In this document: positions 22,474-34,800 of the stretch, in pieces
How positions within the stretch are numbered: the first letter of the stretch is position 1
How the letters are laid out: each line of letters starts with the position of its first letter
Assembly: GCF_014356525.2 (NCBI RefSeq)
Contig: NC_052505.1
Location: 47,971,770 to 48,035,769, forward strand
Origin: Nilaparvata lugens
Lineage: Eukaryota > Arthropoda > Insecta > Hemiptera > Delphacidae
Length of the DNA: 64,000 nucleotides
Direction of reading: 5' to 3'
Position numbers and translations under genes: made by a program
Notes under the pieces: model-generated
Told to the model about the DNA's origin: nothing
What the model saw: only the letters and a program-made list of their open reading frames with translations
The model's database searches: none

Positions 22474-23322
22474 TTACTTATCCATGAATAATTCAGCTAG
22501 GAATGGTGAGAGGGGTGACCCCATTGCCAACCCCTCTCTTTGTTCAAAAAATCTATTGTTAAATTTGAAATAATTATGCTGAGTGCATAACTTCAACAAT
22601 CCTATCAGTTCTTCTCTGAGTATATGATCATTGATAGAGGCTTTCATTATTTCCTCAGCTCTTTCAAGACTTTCTCCCACCGGAATGTTAGTAAATAAAT
22701 TAGTAACATCAAATGACACAAGTTTATGAGATGATAGAACAGGAATATGCTTTATATTGTTGACCAGCTCCAATGAATTTTTAATACTAATTTTTTGTTG
22801 AAAACCTGCTAATGACCGAAAGGTGCTATTCAGTTTGTGAGCTAATTTAGAGCAGGGGGAATTAACAAAAGATACCACTGGTCTTTTAGGAACATTAGTT
22901 TTGTGTAATTTATGTTGACCGAAAAGTCTAGGTGGATATGGATTCATAACTATTAGATACTTAGTTTCTCTCTTATTGAATAATTTGGTGGTGGTGGTCA
23001 ACTTATTTCTAATCAAGCTATTGATTTTGGTGGTGGGATTGGAGTTAATCTCAATAAAATTGTTATCTGCAATGAAATGGTTTACCTTACTTAGATATTC
23101 ATCCTTATCCATTATTACTGTAGTGCATCCTTTGTCAGCTTTCAAAATCATCAGGTCATTGGTTTTCATCTTCTTCTTTAAACTCTTCATGATATCTGCC
23201 GTCTTTGTAATCTCTGGTCGAAGTTCCCTTGTCTTTTCTTGAAGAATTATGTCACCACATCTGTTAGTTAGTATTTTGTTCTTTGAGGCTTCCCAATTGC
23301 TATCAATGCTGCAAGTTGTTGG
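22474..23322 (-). pseudogene. Penelope-like reverse transcriptase, N-terminal half
   Basis: Open from about 23322 without a clear start codon. It encodes LMILKADKGCTTVIMD, RLFGQHKLHKTNVPKRPVVS, KLVSFDVTNLFTNIPV and REGLAMGSPLSPFLAE, the typical order of Penelope RT motifs: the ADKG block, the KPKIHK-like block here LHKTNVPKRPVVS, the first catalytic Asp in FDVTNLFTNIP, and GSPLSP. The frame stops at the LINE insertion; the YVDD motif follows on the other side. Function in the parent element: reverse transcription at nicked target DNA. Confidence 0.9.
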
Positions 23323-23621
23323 TTATCCAAAAAGCTATGACTACTGTAGCCTATTTGTTAAAGATCAACATCGGACACTAAATAATAGGCCTATCATTCA
23401 ACATCAACACAAGTTTGCTGATAGGGTAGCTAATTTCTCACAAGTACAATTTTGATCCTCAGAGACAGAGTTACTAGGAAGAGGTAACAAATACAGTAGT
23501 CATAGCTTTTTGGATAACCAACAACTTGAACGACTAGCATGCAGCATTAATAGCAATTGGGAAGCCTCAAAGAACAAAATACTAACTAACAGATGTGCTG
23601 ACATAATTCTTCAAGAAAGGT

Positions 23622-24287
23622 TTTCACAAGTTTTCTATTTTCAGAAAACCAACCCATACTGATGTTATCATTCCTCTTCATTCTTGTCATCCTATTTCTC
23701 ACAAACTTGCTGCTTTCAATAGCATGGTCTATAGAGCACTAACAATACCTATGAGCCATCATGATTTTGATATTGAGATCACTAAAATTAAACAGATAGC
23801 TGTCACAAATGGGTATGAAGAAAGTATGGTGGACAGATTATTGAGTAAAATTAATAGACAAATTTCAATCAATTCTAACTTTGTAGTCTCAAACTGTGAG
23901 GAAAAGACTTGGATAACAATTCCATATTCAGGCCTTGTATCTGATAAGATAGGTAGGGAATTGCAGAGAAATGGATTTCATGTTGCTTTCAAGACCAAAC
24001 CGATTTTAAATAGTCTATTTAGCTGGAGTAAAGACAAAATTGATATTTGGGATAAAAGTGGGGTGTACAAACTTAAATGTGATGATTGTAATGCTTGTTA
24101 TGTGGGTCAAACTGGTAGAAGTTTCAAAAGTAGAATTAAAGAACATATCATAGATTGGAATAAACAAAATGGGGAATCTAACTTTGCAGAACATTTGATA
24201 ACAAATAATCACAAGTTCACAGTTAAGGAGAATGTTGAGTTTCTGCATTTTAATAACAAAGGCAGATCTTTGAATACTGTATTCTAG
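23622..24287 (+). pseudogene. Penelope C-terminal region with GIY-YIG endonuclease (inverted copy)
   Basis: Read from FSIFRKPTHTDV through the linker to GVYKLKCDDCNACYVGQTGR, the GIY-YIG-type core (here GVYKL and CYVGQTGR), followed by SRIKEH and EHLITNNHKF, ending NTVF. A CDDC cysteine pair precedes the CYVGQTGR motif, as in many Penelope endonucleases. The frame is intact from about 23622 but lacks the RT, so it is a 5'-truncated second copy opposite to the first. It preserves the region deleted from the left arm. Confidence 0.88.
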
Positions 24288-24750
24288 AGGCTTTAGAAAT
24301 AACAAGAGTAATTAAGGAAAATTCCCAGTATAGTTTAAATGACCAGATTCATTTCAACCAATACAACACTAAGAATTTAGTTTTATCATAAAATTGTAAG
24401 CATACATTAGTCAATATTTTTTCCATTTACATATTTGTTTTATTATCTTTCACACTTGTTTTCTTGGTTCTTATTTTGTACTGAAAGTAAATTTTGTTAT
24501 CATGGCGATTCTGTTGCTTAAGCTGGCATTTTGTCACACTGTTGAGTGGGAGGAGACTGTCTAGCTGGGCCAATGGCAGGCGTTCATGCCCTTGACCAAT
24601 AGCAGTACTCGCCTACTAGTATGAATTCTGCTGCTCTTGTATTTAGTTTCAGTTTATCAGAGATTGACAATGGTGTAATAACCGAAACCGGTCTTTCTAA
24701 TTATCAATAAATCAGTGGCTTTTTGACAATTTCTCAGTCTTTTTCATTCA

Positions 24751-24762
24751 AAATACCAGATC
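24751..24762. repeat. Target-site duplication, right copy
   Basis: AAATACCAGATC, the right partner of 20950-20961. Beyond it, the LINE endonuclease frame resumes on the - strand. Confidence 0.9.
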
Positions 24763-25377
24763 CAAAAGAGTTTTTGAATTGGGAAGAAGATAAGTTGGAG
24801 TTAATGAATTTACAACCTTAAGATCCAAAGAGTTGATTGAAGTTTTAAGTTGATTCTTTTCGAAGCCATCTTTCAATAAATCACAATTGAAATCACCAAG
24901 CAATATTATATCCTGATATAAGTGCATATAATTCAGTAAGGCATTCTCAAAAAGAGACAGTCTTCCTGCCTTAGGAGGACGATATACCACACCAATGAGA
25001 ATTCTACAATCATCCGACGAGATCTCAATGAAGAGAAATTCTGGTGACTTGGAATAGGGTTGCGGAGAAGAATGCAACAGTTTCGGTGAAAGCAAAGATC
25101 GTATATATACAGCAACATCTTCTCCACCCTTCCCTAGCCTATCATTACGGAATAATTTGTAATCAGACAATTCGAAGATTGAATCAGGCAAAGAATGCTT
25201 CAACCAAGACTCGCTAATACCAATTACATCAAAACTCAATGATAAGAACATTTCCTTGAAATCATCAGAGTGACCTGGAAGGGACTCAGCATTGATATGA
25301 CACAGCCTTAATGAATTAGGATAATCATTGAGTTTTCTTTGAATTTTACACACATCCATCGTTACAATCACACTCAA
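24763..25377 (-). pseudogene. LINE apurinic-type endonuclease domain
   Basis: A frame of about 205 residues with the order of a non-LTR AP-like endonuclease: LRLCHINAESL, FDVIGISESWLKHS, YKLFRNDR, VYIRSLLS, FLFIEI, LIGVVYRPPKAG and IILLGDFNCDLL. These contain the expected Asn, Glu, Tyr-Arg-Pro-Pro and GDFN catalytic positions. It ends in SKTLLDLVF, where the Penelope-like element landed. The RT half lies at 20949-19207, but the interval that normally links endonuclease and RT is shortened, so this LINE also carries an internal deletion. Confidence 0.9.
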
Positions 25378-25380
25378 TAA

Positions 25381-27491
25381 TTATGTACAATTATTATCAT
25401 AAAATTATATATCATCCATCTATCATCTATCTTCTATTCTTCTTCTTCTATATCTATAAAAGACTAAGCCCCGACAGATTGAAATCACACCACAGCCTAA
25501 TACAGTCTACTGAGACTAATACTTGAAATTTTGCACAATTGTTTATGATAGCCTCAAGACATCCACTAAGAAAGGATTTTCAGAAATTTTCCCCCCTGAG
25601 GGAGCTGGGGCCCCCCAAAAATGTTGTACTTCTTAACCGCTCATTGCACAGCAAAGTCTTGAGGAGCTTTTTTGTTCAGCTATGAAAAAAAATTAGGTCT
25701 GTGCAGAAAAATTCCGATCAGGAACACAGGGGGTTCAGGAGAGGGCATTTTCGAAAATGTTGATGTAAAATCACACTACAGCTCAAACTAATCGGCCTAC
25801 AGACTTAAAACTTTGCACAAATATTCTTCAAACATGCTAGACGCGCACTAAGAACGGATTTTGAGATATTTTGCCTCTAAGGGTTTCAAAGGATGAAAAA
25901 GGATCCTATTAAGTAAGGTTATGAACATGGGAAGGTGAACGCCATATGGAACTGAGAAGATTGACACATGATATTCTAACATAATGTTGTAATCATTGGA
26001 AAGCTTGAAATAATCTTATCAATCAGCTGATCGAATTAATTTTGCATTGATCGAAAGCGCGAGCTTGCCACGTGTGTGTTCCATTATGGAATGCTTGGCC
26101 AGTTCGTTTTGCGCCTTCTATCAGCTGTATATATGGAGTATCATGTATTACATTCCGATTAGAACAGAGCACAGAGATTTTCTTTGATTAGGAGTTTGTT
26201 GATAACTCTATTCAAAATTCAAATTTTATTGGCATCAAAAATCAAATTGAAAACTTTCTTAATAGACAAGATTACAAAAACAAAATGTCAAACATATACC
26301 GTACCTACATTTATTTGTAGCACGGCCAGAAAAAGACAAACCTGAGTACTAGCCGTGAGTTCATTCAATATAACTTATATTTTTATTTTTTGATAATATT
26401 TTGTGAATAAAAAGTACGAGTTGATGAGAGATGTAACTAATTCCTTATATTTGATTCAAATGGTTATTCATATTGTAGTAGTCGGGGACACTGCAGTCAA
26501 AAGTTTTTATTCTGTAGCTAATAAATTTCATACGTATTGATTGTCCATAATGTATCCAGTGCCCATAATGGAAGTGATTGAACTACTAAAAATTAATGTC
26601 TTACTGGTCCCTAATAGAATTTATAGTATTCTTGGTAATTGAGCCTGTCTTTTTTCAGCGTTGACTACCTATTAATACCGTAATGAAGCTTTATTTACAA
26701 CTATAGCTTACCCGGTGAACTTACATTCATACCGCCAAAAAGTCAATGTATCTCATGTCACACTTGAATTTATTTGGCGAATCATGAAATTCATCTGACA
26801 ATCAATATTTTCATTTACATTTCAATACGGACTTCCTATGTGCTTAGTCATGCAGCATTCATTATTCCGAAAACATATTATTCTCAATCAATTGGTAGTA
26901 ATATCTATCAGTAAAGTGTTAAATTAAAAAAAATAGATAAGTTAAATCAGATGAATTCATTGTTTCATAGTTGTTAATTGTCAATATTCATAGAAAATAT
27001 GAAATATTTATGAATAGGTCCAGGAAATATTCGATGTACGATGAATCACACAGAATTCCATATTCTTTCCATCTTCCATTTTAGGATGAATATGAGCTAA
27101 GCTAAATTAGAAAAAAATGTAAATTATTCTGTCATTATTCAGTAATTTTATTAATGAATGCAATATAAACAACTCTCTTACATGAGGTGAATAATTTTTC
27201 CCCCAACATTTTCCAGTTTCTCAATGATGGGGAGTGATAATTATTTTTTGTATAGGTCCTCTAAGGAACCATCATCTACAGCTGGTACCAAGCAACTACA
27301 CTTCAACTCCAAACTACCGTTTTAATACCAGTACACAAATTATCACAGGGTGATGTGTACATTAACAGCTGGTAACTTTAGATGCTAAATCATATTATCA
27401 CAATATGATCTTGAATCATGATCATCTTTCCGTTCTTCGGTAGCCAATTTCGAAAACATAGGTCTGTAAAATGGATTGATATATAATTATT
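25381..27491. other. No gene seen; decayed dispersed repeats
   Basis: From about 25470 to 25920 there is internal similarity: TTTGCACAA and TCACAC(C/T)ACAGC blocks appear twice, with a G/C-rich CCCCCCTGAGGGAGCTGGGG. This is typical of short non-autonomous repeats in insect genomes. The remainder is AT-rich without coding signal. Confidence 0.4.
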
Positions 27492-27715
27492 ACTAGCCGT
27501 CAGGCTCGCTTCGCTCGCCATATCCGTCTAGCCAGGGGGCTCCGCCCCCTGGACCCCCGACTGGATCGTCCAGGAATGAGATCAGCAGGCTCGCTTCGCT
27601 CGCCTGCATTTTTCATTTGAGCATTTTTATCATATGTTAGAACAATCCAGTCGGGGGTCCAGACTAAACGTCTGGCTAAACGGATATGGCGAGCGAAGCG
27701 AGCCTGACGGCTAGT
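27492..27715. mobile_element. Small palindromic element ending in ACTAGCC...GGCTAGT
   Basis: A 224-bp element whose first 30-odd bases (ACTAGCCGTCAGGCTCGCTT...) are repeated in reverse complement at the end. Its interior has a nested hairpin AGGGGGCTCCGCCCCCT and inverted GTCGGGGGTCCA-type motifs. It is strikingly GC-rich against its AT-rich surroundings. It has no open frame; a non-autonomous Helitron-like or foldback element is likeliest. Remnants with similar ACTAGC and GCGAAGC ends lie near 28530 and 29230. Confidence 0.75.
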
Positions 27716-29736
27716 AATATAATATTCCCAGGATTGAAGTAGCAGTGCCCAATCAATTTTTCCGCGATAAATGCATTTAAATCTTCAACTTGGTGCCAAC
27801 CTAACAAAGTCAACTCAACTTAATGCCAACCTGACAAAATTATTAATTTAGTTGCCAGTTAACAACTGTTTCGAAGAGGTACTCTATCTAGATTATAGTT
27901 CTATAGTAACATATGTTATGGAAATTTCAATTATAATTAAGAGATTGGGAGAAGAAGAATATACATGCTAAAATACGAACTTTAAACCCTTAAAAACAAC
28001 CCTTAGAGTTAAAATATTGCCAAAAGATTTCTTAGTGCGCCTCTAAAGGGCCAACTGAACATACCTACCAAATTTGAATGTTTTTGGTCCGGTAGATTTT
28101 TAGTTATGCGAGTGAGTGAGTGAGTCAGTGCCATTTCGCTTTTATATATATATATATATATAGATTAGCCCCCATATTAAAATTTCTGTTTAGAAACCAT
28201 CCCCAATATTCACACAACATATTCCCAAAGTTTCACGCCGTTGAGTCAAGTAGTTTTCACGTCTATGGGGAACATACAAACACACAAACAGACACTCATT
28301 TTTATAAATATAGATTCACATTCGGCTCAAACATAAGCCTCTCTAAATGGAGGTAATGATAAGGTTGACAACTTTCAGTTCTGTTGTTTTAACATTTTTT
28401 TTCAAATCACTTTCAAAAAGTTCATGTAGTACCTACTATTGTGTTTGAGACACTTCTGGCGCTATCATTGTTTCACCACTATTCTGTTCCACAGTCCTAT
28501 CTCTTGCAGTCGTTAACTATATCAATAACTAGCTGGCCCAGCGAACTTCGTACCGCTAAATAGTTAATGCATCTCATGACAAACTTTAGCTGGATGCTCA
28601 CCTGAGGAGGCGCGATGTGGCATTTTGCATCCAGGTGTTTCTTGCTTATTGGTTTGAATGGAAGAACTCACACACACTGAATCGGGCATGTCGTGGAACG
28701 GTGTGATAAGGCAATCTAAGATCAACACTTTGTAACACCAAGCCGCGCCTCCTCAGGTTAAGCACACCTTAGCTTAATCTGATGTACAATATTTTTATGA
28801 AATTTTTCCCAAAAATTACAAATTTTCTCCCATAACGATTACAAGCAAACTTTGAAGGACCGTAGGAAAGAGTCCTGAAGTCGGATCATAATAATGTGAT
28901 AGGCCATAAACCTGCTCCTGAACATAACAAACACAACTAAAAAAAATCATCAAATTCGGTGCACACATAAGAAAGTTATTGAATGTCCAAATTTGAGGAT
29001 CGACTTTTACTTATATAGATAAAGTAAAGAGCTGGCTTATACACATACGGGATAGAAAAATTATGTTTGACGCATCATCACGTCTGATCTACTGGACTAA
29101 TTAACTTGAAATTTTGCATATAGATTCTTAATTAACTAAGGATGGTTAAAGGCCTATTTTTAATTCTTCAAAATTTCATCACTTCAAGTTTTCAGTTTGT
29201 CAAGTTTGAAAATAGATCCTTGCGAAGCACGGGTTCCTGCTAGTTACATATACTTTTATTGTTTATTTCCCAGAATTCTCAATATTACCAACTGATAACA
29301 AACTGTAAAACTTTCACAAGCGTTTATTTTGATATATTTTGATTACTATTTCTTTCCGAAGCCAAGTTGCTGGAGATGGGAGAAAAATATCCTATGGCTT
29401 GATAAAATCCGAGTAGAATTGAAATCTTGAGGAAGACAGGTGCCCAAATAGCAGCCATAATTAATTCTGAAATTCATACAAAAAATTGGAGCAACAGGGC
29501 TCCAGAACTCACTTCAACCAATTAATTGAAACTATAAACTTTCAATATAATTGAAACTATAAACTTTAAATATAATTGAAACTATATTTTATTTTAAATA
29601 AAACATTTCACATAGTTTTTGATTCATCTCAATAAATAAATAGAATTCTTACCCGATCTGATTATGTGGACTGCTGTTACCCCATCTACAGCTGGACATA
29701 TTTTGATTCCTTCATGGAATAACGAAAGCATTTTTT
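27716..29736. other. No gene seen; Helitron-like tails and short repeats
   Basis: Contains a GAGTGAGTGAGTGAGTCAGTG run followed by a TA repeat (about 28104-28162), then a segment opening ACTAGCTGGCCCAGCGAAC (about 28530). A second copy of the 18.4-kb dispersed repeat at 29025-29260 ends GCGAAGCACGGGTTCCTGCT then AGT. Such ends are common in insect Helitron-like non-autonomous repeats. None of it codes. Confidence 0.5.
29025..29260. repeat. Dispersed repeat, copy 2
   Basis: Direct copy of 18400-18740 with about 85 percent identity by eye (GAGCTGGCTTATACACATA, ATTATGTTTGACGCATCATC). This copy retains the 3' end with CTAGT, which the first copy has lost. Confidence 0.7.
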
Positions 29737-29791
29737 ACTTTCCTTGCCCTATTACCATAGGTAAGGAAAGTTGTTTTTGGGCATTGGTCTG

Positions 29792-29866
<75 letters not shown>

Positions 29867-30431
29867 TCTGTGTACACGATCTCATCTCCCATTCAACGGA
29901 ATGACTTGAAATTTGGAACTTAAGGTCCTTACAATAATAAGGATCCGACACGAACAATTTCGATCAAATGCAATTCAAGATGGCGACTGAAATAGTTATT
30001 GATAAGCTGTATCTACTGCCACAAGTCCCATATCTGTAAAAAAATCAGGAGCTCCGCCCCATCTATGCAAAGTTTGATTTTAGATTCCCAATTATCAGGC
30101 TTCAGATACAATTTAAACAAAAAATTTTGAGTGGAAAAGATTGAGCATGAAACTTTCTACAATTAATGCTCAGCAACATTTTCACCTAAAATTGGAAATA
30201 AGCTCGAAATTCGAGAAAATGTGATTATCCAATTGCAAACTGTTGATTCTATTAAATCATTCACTATGGAGAGATAACAGACCTCGTATGTCTCCAGCGT
30301 TATTGTCCTGTCACCAGCTGGCTCAGATCTTTGTTTATAAGTAGACTTGAGATGCGCGAGAACACTAGCGTCAGGTGATCAATTTTCATAACGGCAAGGA
30401 AAGTTGTGTGAGTGCGCCACACTAGATTTTT
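29737..30431. repeat. Repeat element with GT microsatellite and shared termini
   Basis: Begins with a TTTCCTTGCC.../GGTAAGGAAAGTTG inverted pair and ends with GGCAAGGAAAGTTGTGTGAG, so the AAGGAAAGTTGTG motif stands at both ends. It contains a long GT run (about 29789-29858) and an AT-rich body. No open frame beyond the GT run. The class is uncertain; it looks like a short interspersed family. Confidence 0.6.
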
Positions 30432-31045
30432 CTTCCATGGATTCCTCTATGCTGTTTTGTAAAGAAGTCTTCTCAGAAGAACTATCTAGTTGGAATAATA
30501 ATTATTGGAATCACTATTTTCATGACGATAATTACAATTATTTACAGTCTAATTACAAGAGTTTCCAGTATTATTAAGCTCTCTTTGCAAATCCGATTCA
30601 ATCTGATCAGAATAGTAACAATTATCGCTATGGGGAAGAGAAATCAAGACTACTTATGAATAATTAAGAAGACGATAAATTACACCTCTGGCTCAAATCA
30701 CAAAACAATTATTTCCTGTGATTGCTGACATGATTAGTAATTCCTACCCTAGAAATCTTCGCCAAAAAATAAAGATAATTATATTCAAAGACGAACAATA
30801 TCTCTATTATCGTGGCAATTCCTGTCTAATTACACTGAAGAGAGCTCCAGTAATGAAGCAGATTTCCATTCTTTTATTGCATTTCTACAGTTTGTCATTC
30901 GATCAGGAGTCGACTCAACCCAGGAACGTTTAGTGTTCTCCTTCTCATTTCCTAAAAGCTAGGTACTTGAAGCAAGCACTCCCCAGGAACGTCATGATGA
31001 TGACCAAAGCAAATAACTAAATATTGTTTCTAGTAAACATTGGAA
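30432..31045. other. Upstream flank of the odorant-receptor gene
   Basis: AT-rich non-coding DNA. No TATA box or initiator can be identified with confidence. Transcription of the receptor must start somewhere here, or the first exon may be longer. Confidence 0.4.
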
Positions 31046-31836
31046 ATGGAGAGATCAACCTCTTCAGTTGTCAACGATTCTAGGAAATATACAACGTTAA
31101 CTCTACCACCCAAAATTGTTTCAGGAATCTACTTAATTTTAACTGTTTCACTTCAACTGAACCTCATGTTATCTGTTTATTATGGTTGGCATGACTTTAT
31201 TCAACGTTTAATTACAATCAAAGATATGATTTTAACTTGTTTCTGCTATATGAGTTTTGCAAGAGTGATAGGAAGGGACACAACACTGCTTTGCAAGTAT
31301 GTGGAAAATCACATATCATCGATAAACATTGGTAAGAGCCGGGGTTCAGAAGGACAGAACTCAATCATACTGAACCGCGAGAGAAAAATTGGAACAACTG
31401 ATAAAATTATCAAGAGATATTATTGTTTATTGGTTGTTGTATGCGGACTTTTACCCTATCTTCAGAGTTTGAAAGTACTACCTAGAGCGGATTACCTCAT
31501 CAGAAAGCCCAGAGTTATTTTTCTGATGAATGTGCACTACCCCGAAGAATATCGATCATTATTCATGGATTTGATAGTACAAACGTTTCTGTTAGTATGG
31601 TACTGTGTATTTCTATACTATTGGATAACAGATTTGAAAGCAATGTCACTGTCATTCCAATGCATAACTACTGAGATGGAACTGTTGCGAAATTCAATCG
31701 AAGAAATGGATGCAATTATTGAGAATCACCATCTTGAAATCCGTAAACCTTCAAATATTGATTCGCAACTCTTCAACACAATCATTTTACAATCATACGT
31801 TTCTGGAATCGTTGAAAGTCATCAACTCATTTGCAG
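31046..31836 (+). CDS. Odorant receptor exon 1
   Basis: Starts at the ATG at 31046 (MERSTSSV), chosen over an upstream in-frame TTG. Encodes residues 1-263 with the first four or five transmembrane segments and the loop ending GIVESHQLI, matching the HxxL-type intracellular block of insect ORs. It ends TTGCAG before GTAATA, in phase 2. Confidence 0.9.
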
Positions 31837-34800
31837 GTAATAATCCTTCCAAGATAAATATCAAATTACACCATGAGAATGAGACTAATTGACAAGAATT
31901 TTCTAAATGCAATGTCAGCATTGTAATTTACTAAATTGTACGAGATTACCATTAGTATATAAACAAAGTAAGGATTGATAAAGCTTGAAAATATTTCTAA
32001 TTACAAAATTAAATCTTGAGATTTGTTACAAAAGAGATAAACCGTAGGCGTTCAAACTAATTTTCATAAATAGAAATTATATTCAACTATTTTGAAGAAA
32101 GCGTACTTCTCAGCCATTATAAAGAGGTGAAATTGTGATTTATAAAAAAAATGAAAGAGGATAATTAAGATGGAATTGATTGAATCTTCAAGAAGAGTAA
32201 TCTGAAAGAATAGGCTAATATGATTGAAAATTATCAGGAGAAAATTGTTATGCTGGTAATTTTGTCTCTTTACAGCCGAATGGGGTTCTTCAATATCAAT
32301 TTGAAAAATCTCGTTGTTTTCTTAATGAATGTTTATGCAATCCAACTTTGTCTCTTCCTCATCTTTGTTATTGAAGTAAGTTATTTGAATATATTATATA
32401 AATTAATAATAAATTGACAGCGCAAATATCGTTATAATTACGAGTTTTACCACATAATTAAATTCACTGCAACAGAAAGTGAAAAACAAAAAAGATTCTT
32501 CGATTTTTAATATCACCTCGTGTACAGTAAAGCAATTGCTATTCTGAATGAGAAATGTCTATGACTAATTTAAAGTGAACCACAAAATCATGTTCATAAA
32601 TAGTCAAATTCAGTAAATTATTCTCACATATTTATAGTATGTACGTACAGTACGCATCTCGTAGTTTTGCATTTTTTGTGACTTTGAAACGGCAGATAGG
32701 CAAGGTATGGTTCGTTGGGACTTGACACTGTAGAGCGAATACAGTGTAATTGAGTAATATTCATGGCTTTTCAAAAACATCAGGCTTTAGAGTCCCTAGA
32801 TGGAGGAAGCTCCGTACAGAGCTTCCTTGGAGGTAGTAGCTCCCTACATACAGAGATTCTTCATGAATGAGAGAGTTTCAACGTATCACCAACAATGGAA
32901 GGAGCATGTTGAACGAATGTCAGCTGATAGGCTGTTTTGTGCCAGTGAAAACTTCTATACTAGATTGTTTATTCTATGGTTGTGCTAAAAGGACGTAGCT
33001 TCAAACAGCTCCGTGTGTATCTTTTCAGATGCAACACGTTGTTTTTGAGAAGATACAAAAAACATATGTTGCTTATGGAAAGATACATTTTCAAAAATGT
33101 TCGATGCTTTTGAAGGGTAGTATAAATTGTAGTCTAGTAGCCCTCCGCCGATAGGCAAAGCTACAGGACCCGGACTATATTATATTTAAAGTATGGCATG
33201 GATTATTTCAATATTAATTTGATGTTTGGAAATTCATATGAGATGGAACGGAACAATGTTGAATTGGAATATGACAACCAATGTAGAATAATGTTCAAAC
33301 GAACTGATTATTTCTGATATTTTCGAACTGATAACAATTGAAATCTAATGTTTCAGCTGTCAGACATCTTCTCCAAAGTAAGATACCTTCTTCGGTATTC
33401 TATAATACTGTCTCTGGTATTCTTCATATCTGTGGATGGAGAAAAAGTAACTAGTGAGGTAATATAATGCTTCAAATTCTGATAATTCAACACTAACTGA
33501 TACATTGTATTGGTATACAGGTATACCATGATACATTGATAACATTGATATTGGTATACACCAACTGATACATTGTATTGGTATACAGGTAGGCCTATAC
33601 CATGTCCTCACCAAGGACTGCACAGTCAATGCATTCGAATGCCACATCCTAGGTTATGTATTGTTATAAGCACCTCAAATACAATGGCAATCAAGTAGAA
33701 TTCGAACAATGATTAACAGGAAACATGATTACTTCCAAAAGCACAGTGTAATATTTATTTCGCACTTTAAAACCGTAAGTTCTGTTTTGCATCTTTCACT
33801 CCGCCTACAATCTAAATTCATATTTCACTCAACTTACTACAATGAAATACTAAATTTGATTTTTTCCCAAGGATGAGAATTTTACTGATTTGACTAATTT
33901 ACTTTCTAGGGATTAAAAGTAACACAATTTAATTTGAATTGGGAAAATCAAGCGTTATTCGTAGCCCGACGACGTCTATAATGAAATTCACGTTCCAGTC
34001 AGCAAATTATCAACAAGTTTGATGTCGCTGTCTGATATTAGACAAAGTATGACTGTTTCCTTTTCCAACCCTGCACCGTTGACGAATTGTTTGTAGTAAT
34101 TTGTACTATGTCGAAATTTTATGAACTGGCTAAATATTTAATCTCAATAATGAAAATTTGTTATTAAATCATGAAAAAATTTTTTTTGGAGAATATACTA
34201 TATTTCAGTTATAATTGGTTATTATTATTAACAAGAATCAATTATTGATATATAATATACACCGGGATGACTTGAATCTCATGTGTCTACTGTAGAAGGC
34301 GGTGAAATAATAAAATAAGAAAGAAAATTGACAACTATGCCGTCCTATCATTTTCACTAACTTTATAACGTTAATCTTACTGTAGATAAGTTCCACCAGC
34401 TGTCATTGCAGCTTGTATATGACAATTTTAGAAAAGAAACATAATGAATAAAAATATTAATATAAATAATAGTTTGGGTGGAGGACAATAAATTAATGAA
34501 AATCACTGATAAAATTCAATAGAACTGGTTAGACCATCGAGCAACAATAATAATTATTTTCTTTACGGATTTTTTTAAATCTTATTCCTAGATGCAAAAG
34601 TCCATGTTTTCATCCATGATCAAGAAATCCAATTTGCAGGGAGAAAAACTCAGAAAAGCATTGTGGATGTGTTCTTGGACTGATAAACCAAACTGGTTCA
34701 AGAAATCCTTGCTGACGATGATGACAAGGGCTACAGTCGATTTGAAAATCAGGCCATTCACATTGTATTCTTTGGATCTGACTTGCTTCACTCAGGTAAT

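Larger units (their letters stand above)
20962..24750 (-). mobile_element. Penelope-like element as a partial inverted dimer
   Basis: A 3.8-kb insertion bounded by the 12-bp duplication AAATACCAGATC. The left part, on the - strand, carries a Penelope-type RT and a GIY-YIG segment. The right part (about 23500-24745), on the + strand, is an inverted second copy that repeats the element's start (about 23500-23617) and its C-terminal third and 3' end. Outer ends match in inverted orientation (TTTGACAATTTCTCAGTC versus GACTGAGAAATTGTCGAAAA). Inverted or tandem dimers are a known habit of Penelope elements. A LINE fragment interrupts the RT frame, and a deletion removes part of the left-arm GIY-YIG linker. 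Confidence 0.88.

Noticed and set aside
29664..29957. Cys-Val or Thr-His rich frames on both strands
   Set aside because: They are translations of a GT microsatellite.
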